Positions 30,850 through 41,175 of a stretch of 64,000 bases of DNA are shown piece after piece. Position 1 is the stretch's first letter, and every line of letters starts with the position of its first letter. Source of the DNA: Leuctra nigra (Eukaryota; Arthropoda; Insecta; Plecoptera; Leuctridae). The stretch spans positions 1-64,000 of the forward strand of contig CAKOGZ010000043.1 in the NCBI GenBank assembly GCA_934045905.1. Direction: 5' to 3'. The notes beneath the pieces were generated by a model. The model had not been told where the DNA came from and ran no database searches. It saw only the letters and a list, made by a program, of their open reading frames with translations. A program made the position numbers and the translations under genes.

Positions 30850-31302
30850 CTGTAAGAAAACATTAGATTGTTATTAAGAAACACTTACTTCTGGGTCTGT
30901 TCAAGATTTCTCCCGTGACCACTTTCAGCAAAATTGTGTTTATTTTGGTGAATATTATTTTTTAGGGATGCAACTTTCATACTGTATATTTTTTTCCTAA
31001 AAGCAACAATATTACTATCATTAAAAAAAATGTGTAAGCCACCAAAAGTTATTCACTTGAAATATTTAATTACTTATAAAGTCATTTATCCTGTGACGAG
31101 GAAACGGGATTAAATGCAGGTCCACCGGTATCTTAAAGTATGGTGCTAGTTAAAGTGAGCGTGATCGACTACACGGTGTACTTAAAGGACGAGGCCCCTT
31201 AAATGGGACTTTGTGAGCGTGTAATGGGGCATCAAACTGTTCTGAATCGCTCGGTGAAATGTAATGCTTGCCATGAACGTTTATAAGTAATAGTTAACTT
31301 AC
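30850..31302. other. Intron between exons 1 and 2
   Basis: AT-rich first half and mixed second half; no repeat recognised. Confidence 0.4.
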
Positions 31303-31448
31303 GGAGTGTTGGATGATGCTGCAATTAACTCTCTGATGATATTCTCCACAAGTCGCTGTCGGCTGATTTTGTCCAAAACGTCTTTAGTCTTGTAGGTGGA
31401 CAAGACAAAACGGCCTTCGGGTAGAGACTCCAAGAGAAGTTGAATGTT
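31303..31448 (-). CDS. Exon 1 (first visible) of the uncharacterised gene
   Basis: Minus-strand exon of 146 nt between TTGTATAATTCAAG and CC|GTAAGT. It starts NIQLLLESLPEGRFVLSTYK and continues LDKISRQRLVENIIRELI. It ends after two bases of a codon that the next exon completes (CC|A, Pro). R..L+..II..L followed by the FP.E..YY module in exon 2 is the order seen in the family. Upstream exons, including any start codon, are not identified. Confidence 0.6.
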
Positions 31449-31546
31449 CTTGAATTATACAATAAACAAAATATATTAGTAGGTAATCCAGAATTCAAAG
31501 ATTTTATACATTCCAAATGATGAAATACGTAATGCAACTAGTCTAA

Positions 31547-31718
31547 AGGTACGTTTACAGCTCGGCGTTCGACGTTCGACGCTCAGCGTTCAAGGTCAAA
31601 GATAAACATGGTTTATCTTTGACCTTGAACGCCAGCGCTCGGCGTTGGCCAATCAGGAGGCTCAACGTCGAGCGCTGAGCGCCGAACGTCGAACGAACGT
31701 CAAGCTGTAAACGTACCT
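31547..31718 (+). mobile_element. Palindromic MITE, copy 1
   Basis: Ends AGGTACGTTTACAGCT, inverted at the right, flanked by TAA at 31544-31546 and 31719-31721 (Harbinger-type duplication). The interior is rich in TTCGACG/GCGCTGAGC modules. No ORF. Confidence 0.85.
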
Positions 31719-31798
31719 TAATGGTTACTGCAGAATGATTATGATATTGATAACTGATAGGTCAGAGCCGGTGATTGATAGAATTAATACACATGGAA

Positions 31799-31839
31799 TT
31801 TGCTCTGTTATGTGCTTCACATAACATAACAGAGCAAAT
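31799..31839. repeat. Short palindrome
   Basis: TTTGCTCTGTTATGTG and its inverse TAACAGAGCAAA form a strong hairpin with a small loop. Confidence 0.7.
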
Positions 31840-32188
31840 ACCCTGTTTATTAATTCTAGATTAAATGATGATAATGCCTATTAGGTAAGGATGGAAGTTG
31901 GGAAGGAGACGGTCTTTGCCTATTAGAAGGGAACCTTCCCATCATTTCCCTGTCGAATGAGGGAGTACCATGAAAAAAATCAATCTCAAAGGACCGCCAA
32001 CATGTAAAAATGGCAGTGCTTTTAAAACTTACATTGTCAGATTGGAGAAATAGGTATTGATTACGTACTTAATTTTAAATTGAATTAAGTTTTGTATGCT
32101 TCCAGCTTATTTTTAAAAATTGTCCTTGGTCCTATTTTAGGGAATTATTCCCTCATGTCATTGGGCTGTAGCTCAAGAAAACTTCTAA
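31840..32188. other. Unassigned sequence between two MITE copies
   Basis: Nothing recognised. Confidence 0.35.
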
Positions 32189-32346
32189 AGGTACGTTTAC
32201 AGCTCGGCGTTCGTTCGACGTTCGGCGCTCGACGCTGAGCCTCCTGATTGGCCAACGCCGAGCGCTGGCGTTCAAGGTCAAATATAAACCATGTTCATCT
32301 CTCAGCGCTAGCGCTGAGCGTCGAACGTCGAGCTGTAAACGTACCT
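32189..32346 (-). mobile_element. Palindromic MITE, copy 2 (opposite orientation)
   Basis: Same ends and TAA flanks (32186-32188 and 32347-32349) as 31547-31718. The core (TTCAAGGTCAAA...GGCCAATCAGGAGG) is inverted relative to copy 1. Confidence 0.85.
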
Positions 32347-32750
32347 TAAGAGTAATTTCTTTCTCTAGAAAAGAGAACACGGGTTTATTATTCATTTTTG
32401 CATGAGCTTCTTTCGCATACTTCCTAGCCTCTCAATTGGTTCCAAAAATAAAAATATGAATATTCATGAATTATTGTGTCCACATATGTGGACGATTCGA
32501 ATGTTGGGATTCAATTCTGTGACCCATGACCAGTACTTGCAGTCTATTGGTATCTGTATAAGTCGTGTCAATATAACTTAGTACGGATACTAATTACACT
32601 CGGGGTACCTACTGCGTACCATGATTTTATATTAAATGATTATATAGCATCACATTATATTATTATATGAGTACTTATTTAAAATATCAATTATAGACTA
32701 GTTGTCGTGTGACGTCATCTGTAGTAGAGAGTCTAATCTGTAGCACCCAG
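32347..32750. other. Unassigned sequence
   Basis: Contains a perfect 16-bp palindrome, GTCCACATATGTGGAC (32478-32493). No gene. Confidence 0.4.
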
Positions 32751-32916
32751 GACCCTTACCTAATATCGCCAAATTTCAGTAGCACCGTGTTACTGTAGCA
32801 CAACTTTTGTTTTAAAAGTTTTAGCCATAAGAGCTAACATTGTCGCCATGGCAACTAGCCGATCGTGCTACAGTAACACGGTGCTACTGAAATATTGGCG
32901 ATATTAGGTAAGGGTC
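32751..32916. mobile_element. Palindromic MITE with arms of about 50 bp
   Basis: The left arm starts GACCCTTACCTAATATCGCC; the right arm is its near-perfect inverse. CAG flanks both sides (32748-32750 and 32917-32919). The short spacer is CTTTTGTTTTAAAAG-like. Confidence 0.8.
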
Positions 32917-32924
32917 CAGGCTTC

Positions 32925-33465
32925 AGGGGATCCAAAGTGAATCCACGTATATCCACAGTAAACATTCATTGGATGTGAAATGGATGTGCAATGGCTATCT
33001 GTGGATGATGGTACTATAACTTGCCAGGAGAGATCCACAAATATCCACAGCAAACATTCATTGGATGTGAAATGGATGTGCAATGGCTATCTGTGGATGT
33101 GGTACTATAACTTGCCAGGAGAGATCCACAAATATCCACAGCAAACATTCATTGGATGTGAAATGGATGTGCAATGGCTGTCTGTGGATGTGGTACTATA
33201 ATTGCCAGGAGAGATCCACATACATCCATGGTGGATTGTTCTATTGGATATGTGTGGATATATTAATAATGCCGTGTGGCTGATGTATCCATAATGTATC
33301 CGCGGTGGCCGTTTGATGGATACCAGATCTGTGGCAACCAATAATTGGTGGATATCGCTGGCCACCGTGTGGATGCCCTGTGAATCTACATTTTAGCGAT
33401 GGATGTAGGTTGGATACCATATAAATATACCGTGGATCTATATTATTTCTAATAGGGTACCTAAT
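32925..33465. repeat. 91-bp tandem repeat in an ATCCA-rich element
   Basis: Units start at ATCCAC near 32941, 33033, 33124 and 33214 (spacing 92, 91, 90). Each contains CATTCATTGGATGTGAAATG. GTGGAT-rich sequence continues to 33440 and ends TTTCTAATAGGGTACC, the inverse of the start near 17612. Confidence 0.8.
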
Positions 33466-33924
33466 ATCTGTTCAAATAAAACCTTCCTTAAAATTGAGGG
33501 AGAACCTCGGAACATTTATTTTTATTTATTCTTAAGTCATTGATACATGTAATGTGGCTTATTCCCGAGATAATTATTCGGTTTTTTATGGCAATTTTCA
33601 AAATGTCACAGTATCTCGTTTATATGCAAATTACTTAATATCATATGATTCCAGTCAGTCGGACAAGTTAGTTTCTTCTAAATCGAAAACGAAGTCATTC
33701 CGGCCTGGAATCATTTCGTTTTCGTTGTAGAATAGGAGAATAATAGGTAGAATAGGTAGAATATGAAATGCATTCATAATTGAAGTACCGGTGGCATGAC
33801 GAGTCAAATTTCAGCTCTGAGATTTTCAGGGTTGAAGTTTGTATAAATATAGAATCACATTTGAAATGCAAATGCAATATATGCATAATTATTCACTGAA
33901 ATGAAGTGGGCTTAGAAGTAAATA
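33466..33924. other. Unassigned sequence
   Basis: A short inverted pair (AATCGAAAACGAA and TTCGTTTTCGTT) lies at 33681-33728. No gene. Confidence 0.4.
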
Positions 33925-34280
33925 CGGTAAAAACTCAATGCATGGTCATTGGAAGAGAGGGTCAAGACATTGTTACAGATAAAGGTATTATAAGGTTAAC
34001 AACATAGTACAAATATCTAGGTGTGACATTGACGGCTGACGGAACGTATGAGAGGGATGTGCTGAACAAGCTGGGCAGAGGAAGAGCGATCACCAGACAA
34101 TTACACCCAGTGCTTTAGAACGACATCGTCTCAACCAAGACTAAATCACGCATTTACAACTCATTCGTCGAAAGCTGCGCTTCTTATGGATCGGAAATCT
34201 GGACCTTATCTTCCCAAATGGCACAAAGAGTCCGAGCAATGGAGATGGGGTACTGGAGAAGATGCTGCAAGGTTACGATA
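33925..34280 (+). pseudogene. LINE reverse transcriptase relic (thumb region)
   Basis: The plus strand reads TQCMVIGREG, then YKYLGVTLTADGTYERDVLN, then SRIYNSFVESCASYGSEIW and MEMGYWRRC, interrupted by stops and possible small shifts. This is the region just after the polymerase palm in LINE ORF2 (KYLG..T.DG, YGSE.W). It is far diverged from the two LINE copies here, so it comes from another, older lineage. Confidence 0.75.
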
Positions 34281-35026
34281 CTCGACCATGTGAGGTCGAG
34301 GGATTTGGTATTCTCATGAGAACAAGATGGAGAGTTGTAGATAATCTCTCATTACATGTCAAAGCGTCCCAACAATTTACGTCACCATCTTTAATGTTGG
34401 TCAAATTTCGTAGAATTGTTTATAAACCTAAACAATCACATACGTATTTTTTTGTTTGACGATATCTCTAAGTGTGTTGGAGGGACGCACCCCGAAAGAA
34501 ACCAACTTTTAGTGGGGAATGATTTACATAATGTATCATCACTTTTGATCCGTTAGAGATAGTATTTCATTGCTCTTTTTTTAATAATTAGAGCTAATTA
34601 CATGAGCTTATTAACTAGATATTTAAAATAAAAACAATTTTTTTTCAGAGGTGACAAAACCAAATTTTTACAATAAACATCCCCATCTCTAAAGAGAGGT
34701 CAGGTTTAAAAATCAGAAAAATATGATATCGGCAATAAATAGTACTAAAAGATCCCGCAAGTCGAATTCTAGGCCTACTTCTACTTTAGGCGCAGTAAAC
34801 AAAAGTTTGAGGCAATGTTGAGAAATGTGCATTATTTTCCTGTGTGATGGGAGTGGGACTCGTATTTTTTTTACTAACAACGGAATGCGACTTAGATTCC
34901 TCTTTATAACATAAATATTCGATAGTGGTCTTATTCTTCAACACACTTCATTCTGTGCACATCTTTAAAATCATCTCTCTAAAAAGAAGTATTGGTATGA
35001 GTTGACTGAGGGTCTGAGAGCTATCG
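34281..35026. other. Unassigned sequence
   Basis: No gene or clear repeat recognised. Confidence 0.35.
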
Positions 35027-35404
35027 TAATATGCAACTAGTGGCTTTTCGGTACACGCTCTATGATCTTTTTGTGATGTTGGCCCCCAAAAGGGCCGTTT
35101 GTCACTACGTTTTGGCAGTCGTAGCGCTGCCATCTTCAGGGGCCTCATTCACAAAGCGGGGTTAGCTTCGATTAGCTCGTAGTCCCATATGAAATAACAT
35201 TGGCCGCACCCGGTAACACCGTCAAAAAGTTTTGTGAATGAGGCCCCAGGTGAAGACTGATGTGTTGGGTTGGGACGACAGCCAGTTTATATAGGAAGCC
35301 AGAAGATGTGTCACCAGAAGACGTAGTGACAAACGGCCCTTTTGGGGGCCAACATCACAAAAAGATCATAGAGCGTGTACCGAAAAGCCACTAGTTGCAT
35401 ATTA
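35027..35404. mobile_element. Foldback element with 84-bp arms
   Basis: 35027-35110 (TAATATGCAACTAGTGGC...) is the exact-length inverse of 35321-35404. The middle holds a second TIR element at 35139-35247. Confidence 0.85.
35139..35247. mobile_element. Small TIR element nested in the foldback
   Basis: GGGGCCTCATTCACAAA at 35139-35155 is inverted at 35231-35247 (TTTGTGAATGAGGCCCC). 109 bp long. Confidence 0.7.
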
Positions 35405-35469
35405 GTATATATTTTATTATTAAAACCAAAGATAATAAAAGCCTAGAAGATAAGTTTCATTATTGGTGG

Positions 35470-36130
35470 TTGGGTTGATCCAAGGAGGTTATAGTTATAT
35501 TCTTCTGGAGGGGCCAACCGCTCTACCGGCCTACGCTACGACTTGGAAGCCACTCCCGGCTAGCCGACACTTCTCCAAGGCGGAAAAACTCCACAGAAAG
35601 CGATTGCATTCGCACGCGCGCTTACGAGCGCCATTCCAAGAGTTCCAGTAATTTTTTAATTGCGCGCCAATGAATACACTTAGAGAGATGCGGTTTGTAA
35701 CATTGTTTAACTGAGACTCCAAGGAATCACTTCCCATTTTTCGATTCACTTTTTACACTTTGGGTGGCACGCAATTACAATATATATGGGAACGTTTTGA
35801 AAAGAACTAAGAATGCACAAAAAGTGTTTTATTCAACTTGCTTTAACGTCGCAACTATTTGAAGTATCAAGAATCGAAACATTGGATGTGATTCCTTAGA
35901 GTCTCAGTTAAGCAATGTTACAAACCGCATCTCCCTAAGTGTATTCATTGGCGCGCAATTAAAATATTTCTGCAACTCTTGGAACTGCGCTCGTATGACA
36001 GCGTGCGACGTGACTCGTTGCTTGCCTGGAGTTTTTGCCGCGTGAAGTGAAATATGACTGCAGAAAGTCGGCTTCAATCCGCGCGGCGAATGGCCACTCC
36101 ATGTATATAACCTCCTTGGTTTGATCGCAC
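35470..36130. mobile_element. Long inverted-repeat element
   Basis: The outer ends GATCCAAGGAGGTTATA and TATAACCTCCTTGGTTTGATC-like text are inverted. Inner arms at 35658-35730 and about 35889-35967 (GCGCGCCAATGAATACACTT) are also inverted. A diverged single-arm relative lies at 24480-24720. Confidence 0.7.
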
Positions 36131-36414
36131 TGAACTCAACAAAAACAACTAAAAGACTCACGTTTCGACAGCCATTGCAGCGAGCGCCATGCTTTTGGGG
36201 TGGTGCAAGCGCGAACGATTTTGCTGCTTTTTGCAGTCACTTTCTTGGATACGATTGTAGACGAAAAGGGTTGACGAAATAATTTAAACTTTTAATCATA
36301 CTTATAGATAAAAGTGCAAACTTGGGGTTATCACTTGGTACATATTTAAACTTTCTCTTCGTTGGGATTCCAGGGGGGGGGGGGACATTTTCTTTTCAGG
36401 GCAGATATTGTAAG
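36131..36414. other. Unassigned sequence
   Basis: Contains a 12-bp G-run (36373-36384). No gene. Confidence 0.35.
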
Positions 36415-36583
36415 TAGATGTCAGCTAAGACCGATATTTAGCGAAATCAACTCATTTTGGAAAGTCAAATAAATATCCGAGACGATCCAAACTGGTTTGA
36501 GACGATTCACAGAAAAGATCGAAACTGAATAACCGTTCAACATAGAAAGCTGAAACTTGGCATGAATAATCATAATACATATA
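36415..36583 (-). repeat. Dispersed repeat, inverse of 3475-3655
   Basis: Matches, with changes, the block containing TTCATGCCAAATGTCAGC. It ends directly at the Helitron terminus at 36584. Confidence 0.6.
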
Positions 36584-36734
36584 CTAGGAAAACGCTCAGT
36601 GTAACGCGTTGATGAGCGAGCACGGGTACGTGCAAATTCTCGAACCGGAAATGCGTACACAACGTACAGAAAACATATACTGTATACATCCATATTGAAT
36701 TGAAATATGATCACTCAACATAAAAGTATACCCC
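36584..36734 (-). mobile_element. Helitron-like element, 3' part
   Basis: The minus strand ends in a terminal box of hairpin CGCTCA...TGAGCG around AACGCGTT, then TTTTCCTAG, followed by T. The adjacent sequence (GGTTCGAGAATTTGCACGTA) is shared with the copy at 2676. Confidence 0.65.
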
Positions 36735-37085
36735 ATAAAAAACACTCCGTGTAAAAATATCAGCCAAGTCTCTTCAATTAAAAAAAAATAGAAGAAATCT
36801 AAAATTTCAGCACTGAAAAGGAGTGATATCAAAAAATTGGCCAAGTCAAAACTTTTCAAAAAATACTTGGCGCATCGTTCATACAAATAGTATAGAAGTA
36901 GGCAGGAAATGAAATGTACTCATCTACACATGTCCTAAAAAACGATGCGCCAAGTATTTTTTGAAAAATTTTGACTTGGCCAATTTTTTGATATCACTAC
37001 TTTTCAGTGCTGAATTTTTAGATTTCTTCTATTTTTTTTTAATTGAAGAGACTTGGCTGGTATTTTTACACGGAGTGTTTTTCAT
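36735..37085. mobile_element. Foldback element with 145-bp arms
   Basis: 36735-36879 and 36941-37085 are inverted copies with few differences (ACACTCCGTGTAAAAATA at the outer end, GGCGCATCGTT at the inner end), with a 61-bp spacer. No ORF. Confidence 0.88.
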
Positions 37086-37760
37086 GTGGATATCACTCCT
37101 TTTTTCAGTTTATTATTACAACTTGTAACATATTGTGGCACCAAAGATTATAATTCTTTTAAAAAATAAGATTTTGTGATTTGGTTGCTAAGAAAAGTTG
37201 TGCTTGTTACTGTGTTAATGCTATAAATAATATGTTACAAAGTATAGCAAAAGTTTCGTTCCAATCGGTCCAGCCGTTCTCGAGTTACGGCATCACTTCC
37301 GGTTTTCAAAATGGCGGTTGACATCACTGCCACCTAAAATTTGTATCTATAAATGTTATGTAACATTATAAGCCTTCTGAATATGTAGTTTTTTATATAA
37401 GAGATGATTTTAGTCAGATTTGTCATTTTTATGACGTCATTTCCGGTTAGGGTTATAGAACATTTCTTCTTTCACTATTGGTATTCCTTATAGATGACCT
37501 TCTTAATCGAATGGCGCTAATTTCGTTCTAATCGGTCCAGCCGTTTTTGATATATGACGTCACTTCCGGTTTAAAAATAGCGGCACAAAAAATTTATAAG
37601 AACAAAGGTATCATCAGACGCCAAAAGTGCACATGTGGTAAAATTTTCATATCGATCGGTTCAGCCGTTTAGGCTGTGGCGGTGATAGCAACGTTTCCTG
37701 AGCTGAATCTGAATCATCATCAGATAGCTTTTAAAAGGGGTGTAATTTCACTGTTTTCAC
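37086..37760. repeat. Repeat with recurring CCAGCCGTT blocks
   Basis: The block TCGTTCTAATCGGTCCAGCC plus CACTTCCGGTTT occurs near 37256-37303 and 37523-37572, and partly near 37655. Typical of an old interspersed repeat; non-coding. Confidence 0.55.
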
Positions 37761-38020
37761 GGCCCTCTAGCACCCAAACAGCATAACGTATTGTTCCCAA
37801 ATTTGGTATATGTTGTCAGGTGGGCCATAGCTCGAAATTAAGTTATTTCGCAACAATGTGAGATTTCCCAATTTTGAGATCCAGTAGGCCGAAAATGCCA
37901 TGTTGTTGCTTACAGTAAAAGTGTTTGGTCTGCTCCTCAGTTTATTAGGCATTTACGGTATGTTGAGTGAGTGTGAGTGTATAGTACGACTTGGCTGGGT
38001 GGAGCGACCGCTCCACTAGA
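37761..38020. other. Unassigned sequence
   Basis: Ends with a perfect small hairpin, TGGAGCGACCGCTCCA, followed by CTAG at 38015-38018. No gene. Confidence 0.35.
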
Positions 38021-38685
38021 TTATGCTTTCCATCGAAACTTGAAAATAGCATCTAAGCACCCTGGTAAATATAGCAAATCAGATTCAATCCAATTGGCAC
38101 TGGAAAACATTCAATTCGATACTTCATTTCTGACAGATATTAAAAATTTCAATGAGTTCATACGTTCTTAACTGATTGGGATGAAATTTTGTAAAATAAG
38201 AGACAATGTTGGTCTTAATGATCATGCAAAATATGAGTTTGATCAGAATTATCGAAGACCGTTTTCATTTTTCAGCCTATCAGGAGATATTCATTTCAAT
38301 TTTAACCAATTAATGGATTTCAAAAAAATTAGGGCCCGCAATCAGAGAAGGTTGTCTCTACATGTGTGCAAAATTTCAGCATGATCGAAGAAAAACTCTG
38401 ACATGTATAGCCAAAATATGAATTTTTTCAGATTTATCGAAGACCATTTTCATTTTTCAACCTATCAGGAGATGTTTATTTAAATTTTAACTAATAAATG
38501 GATTTAAAAAAAATTTGGGGCCTGCAAACAGAAAAGGTTGTCTCTACATGTGTACAAAATTTCAGCTCGATCGAAGAAAAACTCTGACCTGTACAGCCTC
38601 ACCTAGCGGAAGAACAAACAAAAAAAACAGACGTCCGTGCCAAATGAGTCAAAGGGAGACGCTCGCTTCGCTCGCTCAATGATTA
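38021..38685 (-). mobile_element. Helitron-like element, 5' end intact
   Basis: On the minus strand it starts A|TCATTGAGCGAGCGAAGCGA, a canonical Helitron TC start. Body as in 1632-2345, including two blocks with CGATCGAGCTGAAATTTTG-like text. The usual 3' hairpin is missing. Confidence 0.65.
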
Positions 38686-38859
38686 AATATCCAATAATAT
38701 AGGTGCCTAGGGAGTAACAAAGTCCTTTTCGGTATTTTTATTGCAAATTTTCTAAAAAAAAAGTCGGTAGGTACCGGATTTTTCGTCGAGAAAACCCACA
38801 TTTATTGGTGCCTGTGGTGACCAGGTTTATAGATATCAAGTTATTGACAAAAGGAAACG

Positions 38860-39100
38860 TAGTGCCCTCTTTGCATATTCATAACGAAGACAACGAGCCC
38901 ACTTGCAAGTCTGTAGAGTGAAAATTACGGTCTCTACGATTTTTTTAATGTAACAGCAATGTTTTGTCAAACAAAATTTCGGGACCAAAATATTGGAGGC
39001 GAAATAGAATGAGGAAAAACCATTATCTTCCTTTTATGTGCAATAGTTTGGCCAATTTCTTGTTTTATATGTTTAGTCACGTGGTACCACTTAACCCTTA
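38860..39100 (-). repeat. Dispersed repeat, inverse of 3070-3325
   Basis: Shared landmarks: GAGCCCACTTGCAAGTCT, TTGGCCAATTTCTTGTTTTA and GTGGTACCACTT. Confidence 0.6.
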
Positions 39101-39318
39101 AGTACCCTTAAAATAGGGTACTTAGTAAAATTAGTGAAATTATTTTTACTAGCGCTATTAGGCCGTTGGAGCATTGTGAACTTTAAATAAACCGCATTCA
39201 TTCTTTCACATGCAGTTCGACGATCCTGTAATCTAGTATCACAAAAATCTCGAACTGCATTATAATTATTTTTTCGAAAAGGCCTCTAGGTACCCAGAGA
39301 TAATTTTTAAGGTAGGTA

Positions 39319-39700
39319 CTAGAAAAACGCTCAGTGTAGCGCGTTGATGAGCGAGCACAGGACATGCAACATCCCCAGTCACGGTACACGACACGGCACA
39401 AGACGATTTTCTTTGCAACTTTTCAATCTCCATATAAATACTCTGGATGAATATCAGATCCATTGTGTCGTGAAATTTCCTATACTTTTTCCAGAAATCT
39501 CCTTTGACAACCCACACTTAACTCGTAAAATGGCAGTTAGTACTTGACTGATTGGGTTTACAATATATACAATTTTAGTTAATGTTGGTCTTGATCACCA
39601 TGCAAAATTTGAACTTAATCGGAACATAGATTAGATATTGATTGTCGACCAATCAGAAGATATTATTTAAACTTATAGTAGAGTGGCTAAGAGGAATGAT
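39319..39700 (-). mobile_element. Helitron-like element, 3' end intact
   Basis: The minus strand ends in the hairpin box (AACGCG to GCGCTACACTGAGCG), then TTTTTCTAG, followed by T. The body resembles the 27342 copy (TTTGCAACTTTTCA, TGTTGGTCTTGATCACCATG). Confidence 0.6.
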
Positions 39701-40430
39701 TGTGCATTTTGTGATAAAAGCATGAAATTTGGTAGAGATGTTCCTTAGGACATATAAAAAAGATTTAGCTATGATATCATTCTAGCTTTTGCCCCTTAGG
39801 TCAGCTGTGACCTCCAGAGGTTAAATCAAAGAAATTGTCATATCTCATGACTGAATGAACATATTTTATGGATGTATTTTTTTTTGTATTCACCAACTCA
39901 TACTTGTTATACAAAAAATAATAACCAGGAATAAAAGGTCAGACTGAGGTCATTTGGGGTCATGCGAGGTCAAGTAGTAAAATCCTCATTTTTCAAGCTA
40001 TCTTCAAATTTATTTTTCTCAATTATGTTAATATGTTCTTAGGATTGTTAAAAACAAACTTTAAAACCAAAATCGGCTGGGTAAAGTACTCAATTTGTCT
40101 ATTATGGTCAAAATTTTGAATTTTAAATTCAAGTAAAATGTCATAATGATGTACTGTTGAGGTAAAGGCTCGAAATTTGGTTTAGTTATGTGTTAATATA
40201 TATTAAAAATATGTGCGTATTATAAAGTTCAATAATAATCCCCTGAGTTCACTAATGACCTCGCGGGGTCAATTTTTAATAAATTGACAATTCATGTAAG
40301 AATCCGCATATTTAGCAAAAACCTTTTATGAGGCGCTCTTATCATCGAACCCAATGTGAAAATATGTGTGAACAAGAGGTCATTTGAGGTCATTTGAGGT
40401 CAAACAATTGAATGTTGCCATTTTATATAA
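39701..40430. repeat. Interspersed repeat rich in AGGTCA
   Basis: AGGTCA-type hexamers cluster at 39938-39972 and 40376-40403, with isolated copies between. The surrounding text (ATGAAATTTGGTAGAGATGT) looks like a diverged dispersed repeat. No coding frame. Confidence 0.5.
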
Positions 40431-40529
40431 TATCCTATAATCTATAATCATCATCTGCCAATCATCATTTTAATCATCAGCCATAATTAGCATTCGGGCT
40501 GGTTTTTCAAATGCAGAAATACAATACAT

Positions 40530-40690
40530 ACATTTAGCAGAGTATGCATACTCTGCTAAATTTTAAACATTTGATTGCTACTGTATTCCTATGGTTAAAC
40601 AAACAATGACATTCCTTGAATGACGGTTTAAACTTAACTACTGGTTTGAGCAGAGCATTGAAACATTGAAAGTCTGGCCAGGACAACGTA
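40530..40690. mobile_element. Relic related to the MITE at 5-157
   Basis: TAGCAGAGTATGCATACTCT at the left; CATTGAAAGTCTGGCC at the right, close to the right end of 5-157. Strongly diverged. Confidence 0.45.
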
Positions 40691-41175
40691 ATGTTATACA
40701 CAATTTTGTAAAAATATACTGTGTAAAAAGTATTATTATGACAGTGTAGCAAGTTGTAGATACTTACATCTGCTCTCGTTCAAATTACAACGCTCAATAG
40801 GTACTACGCAATGCATTGAAATGACTTACATGTTCTAACACTGATGTTCAATAAACATGAAATTCAATGAAATTGATTGAGATATGATATTTCATAATTT
40901 GTCTACTTCTACTAACTTACACACTCTTAGGTTTGATCTATAATTTGGTGCACTAAATATTACGTAGTACACTTGAATCACATTTATTTATCCATCATTT
41001 TCTTCGAGTGTTTTTCAGGCAGAAAGACGCCACCTCTTGAATTTGTAATATTCTGTGAAAGTGCACAGGGTACACTTTCCACTTTTTATAATATATCTAT
41101 CGCATGTAATGCACTTATAATACAAATTTAAGATATATATTTAATATTATCCTGAAATTACACGAATATCATTTA
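40691..41175. other. AT-rich DNA, nothing recognised
   Basis: No gene or repeat recognised. Confidence 0.35.

Noticed and set aside
38000..38018. Hairpin TGGAGCGACCGCTCCA plus CTAG as a plus-strand Helitron end
   Set aside because: No matching 5' end and the next base is A, not T; not supported by another copy in the window.
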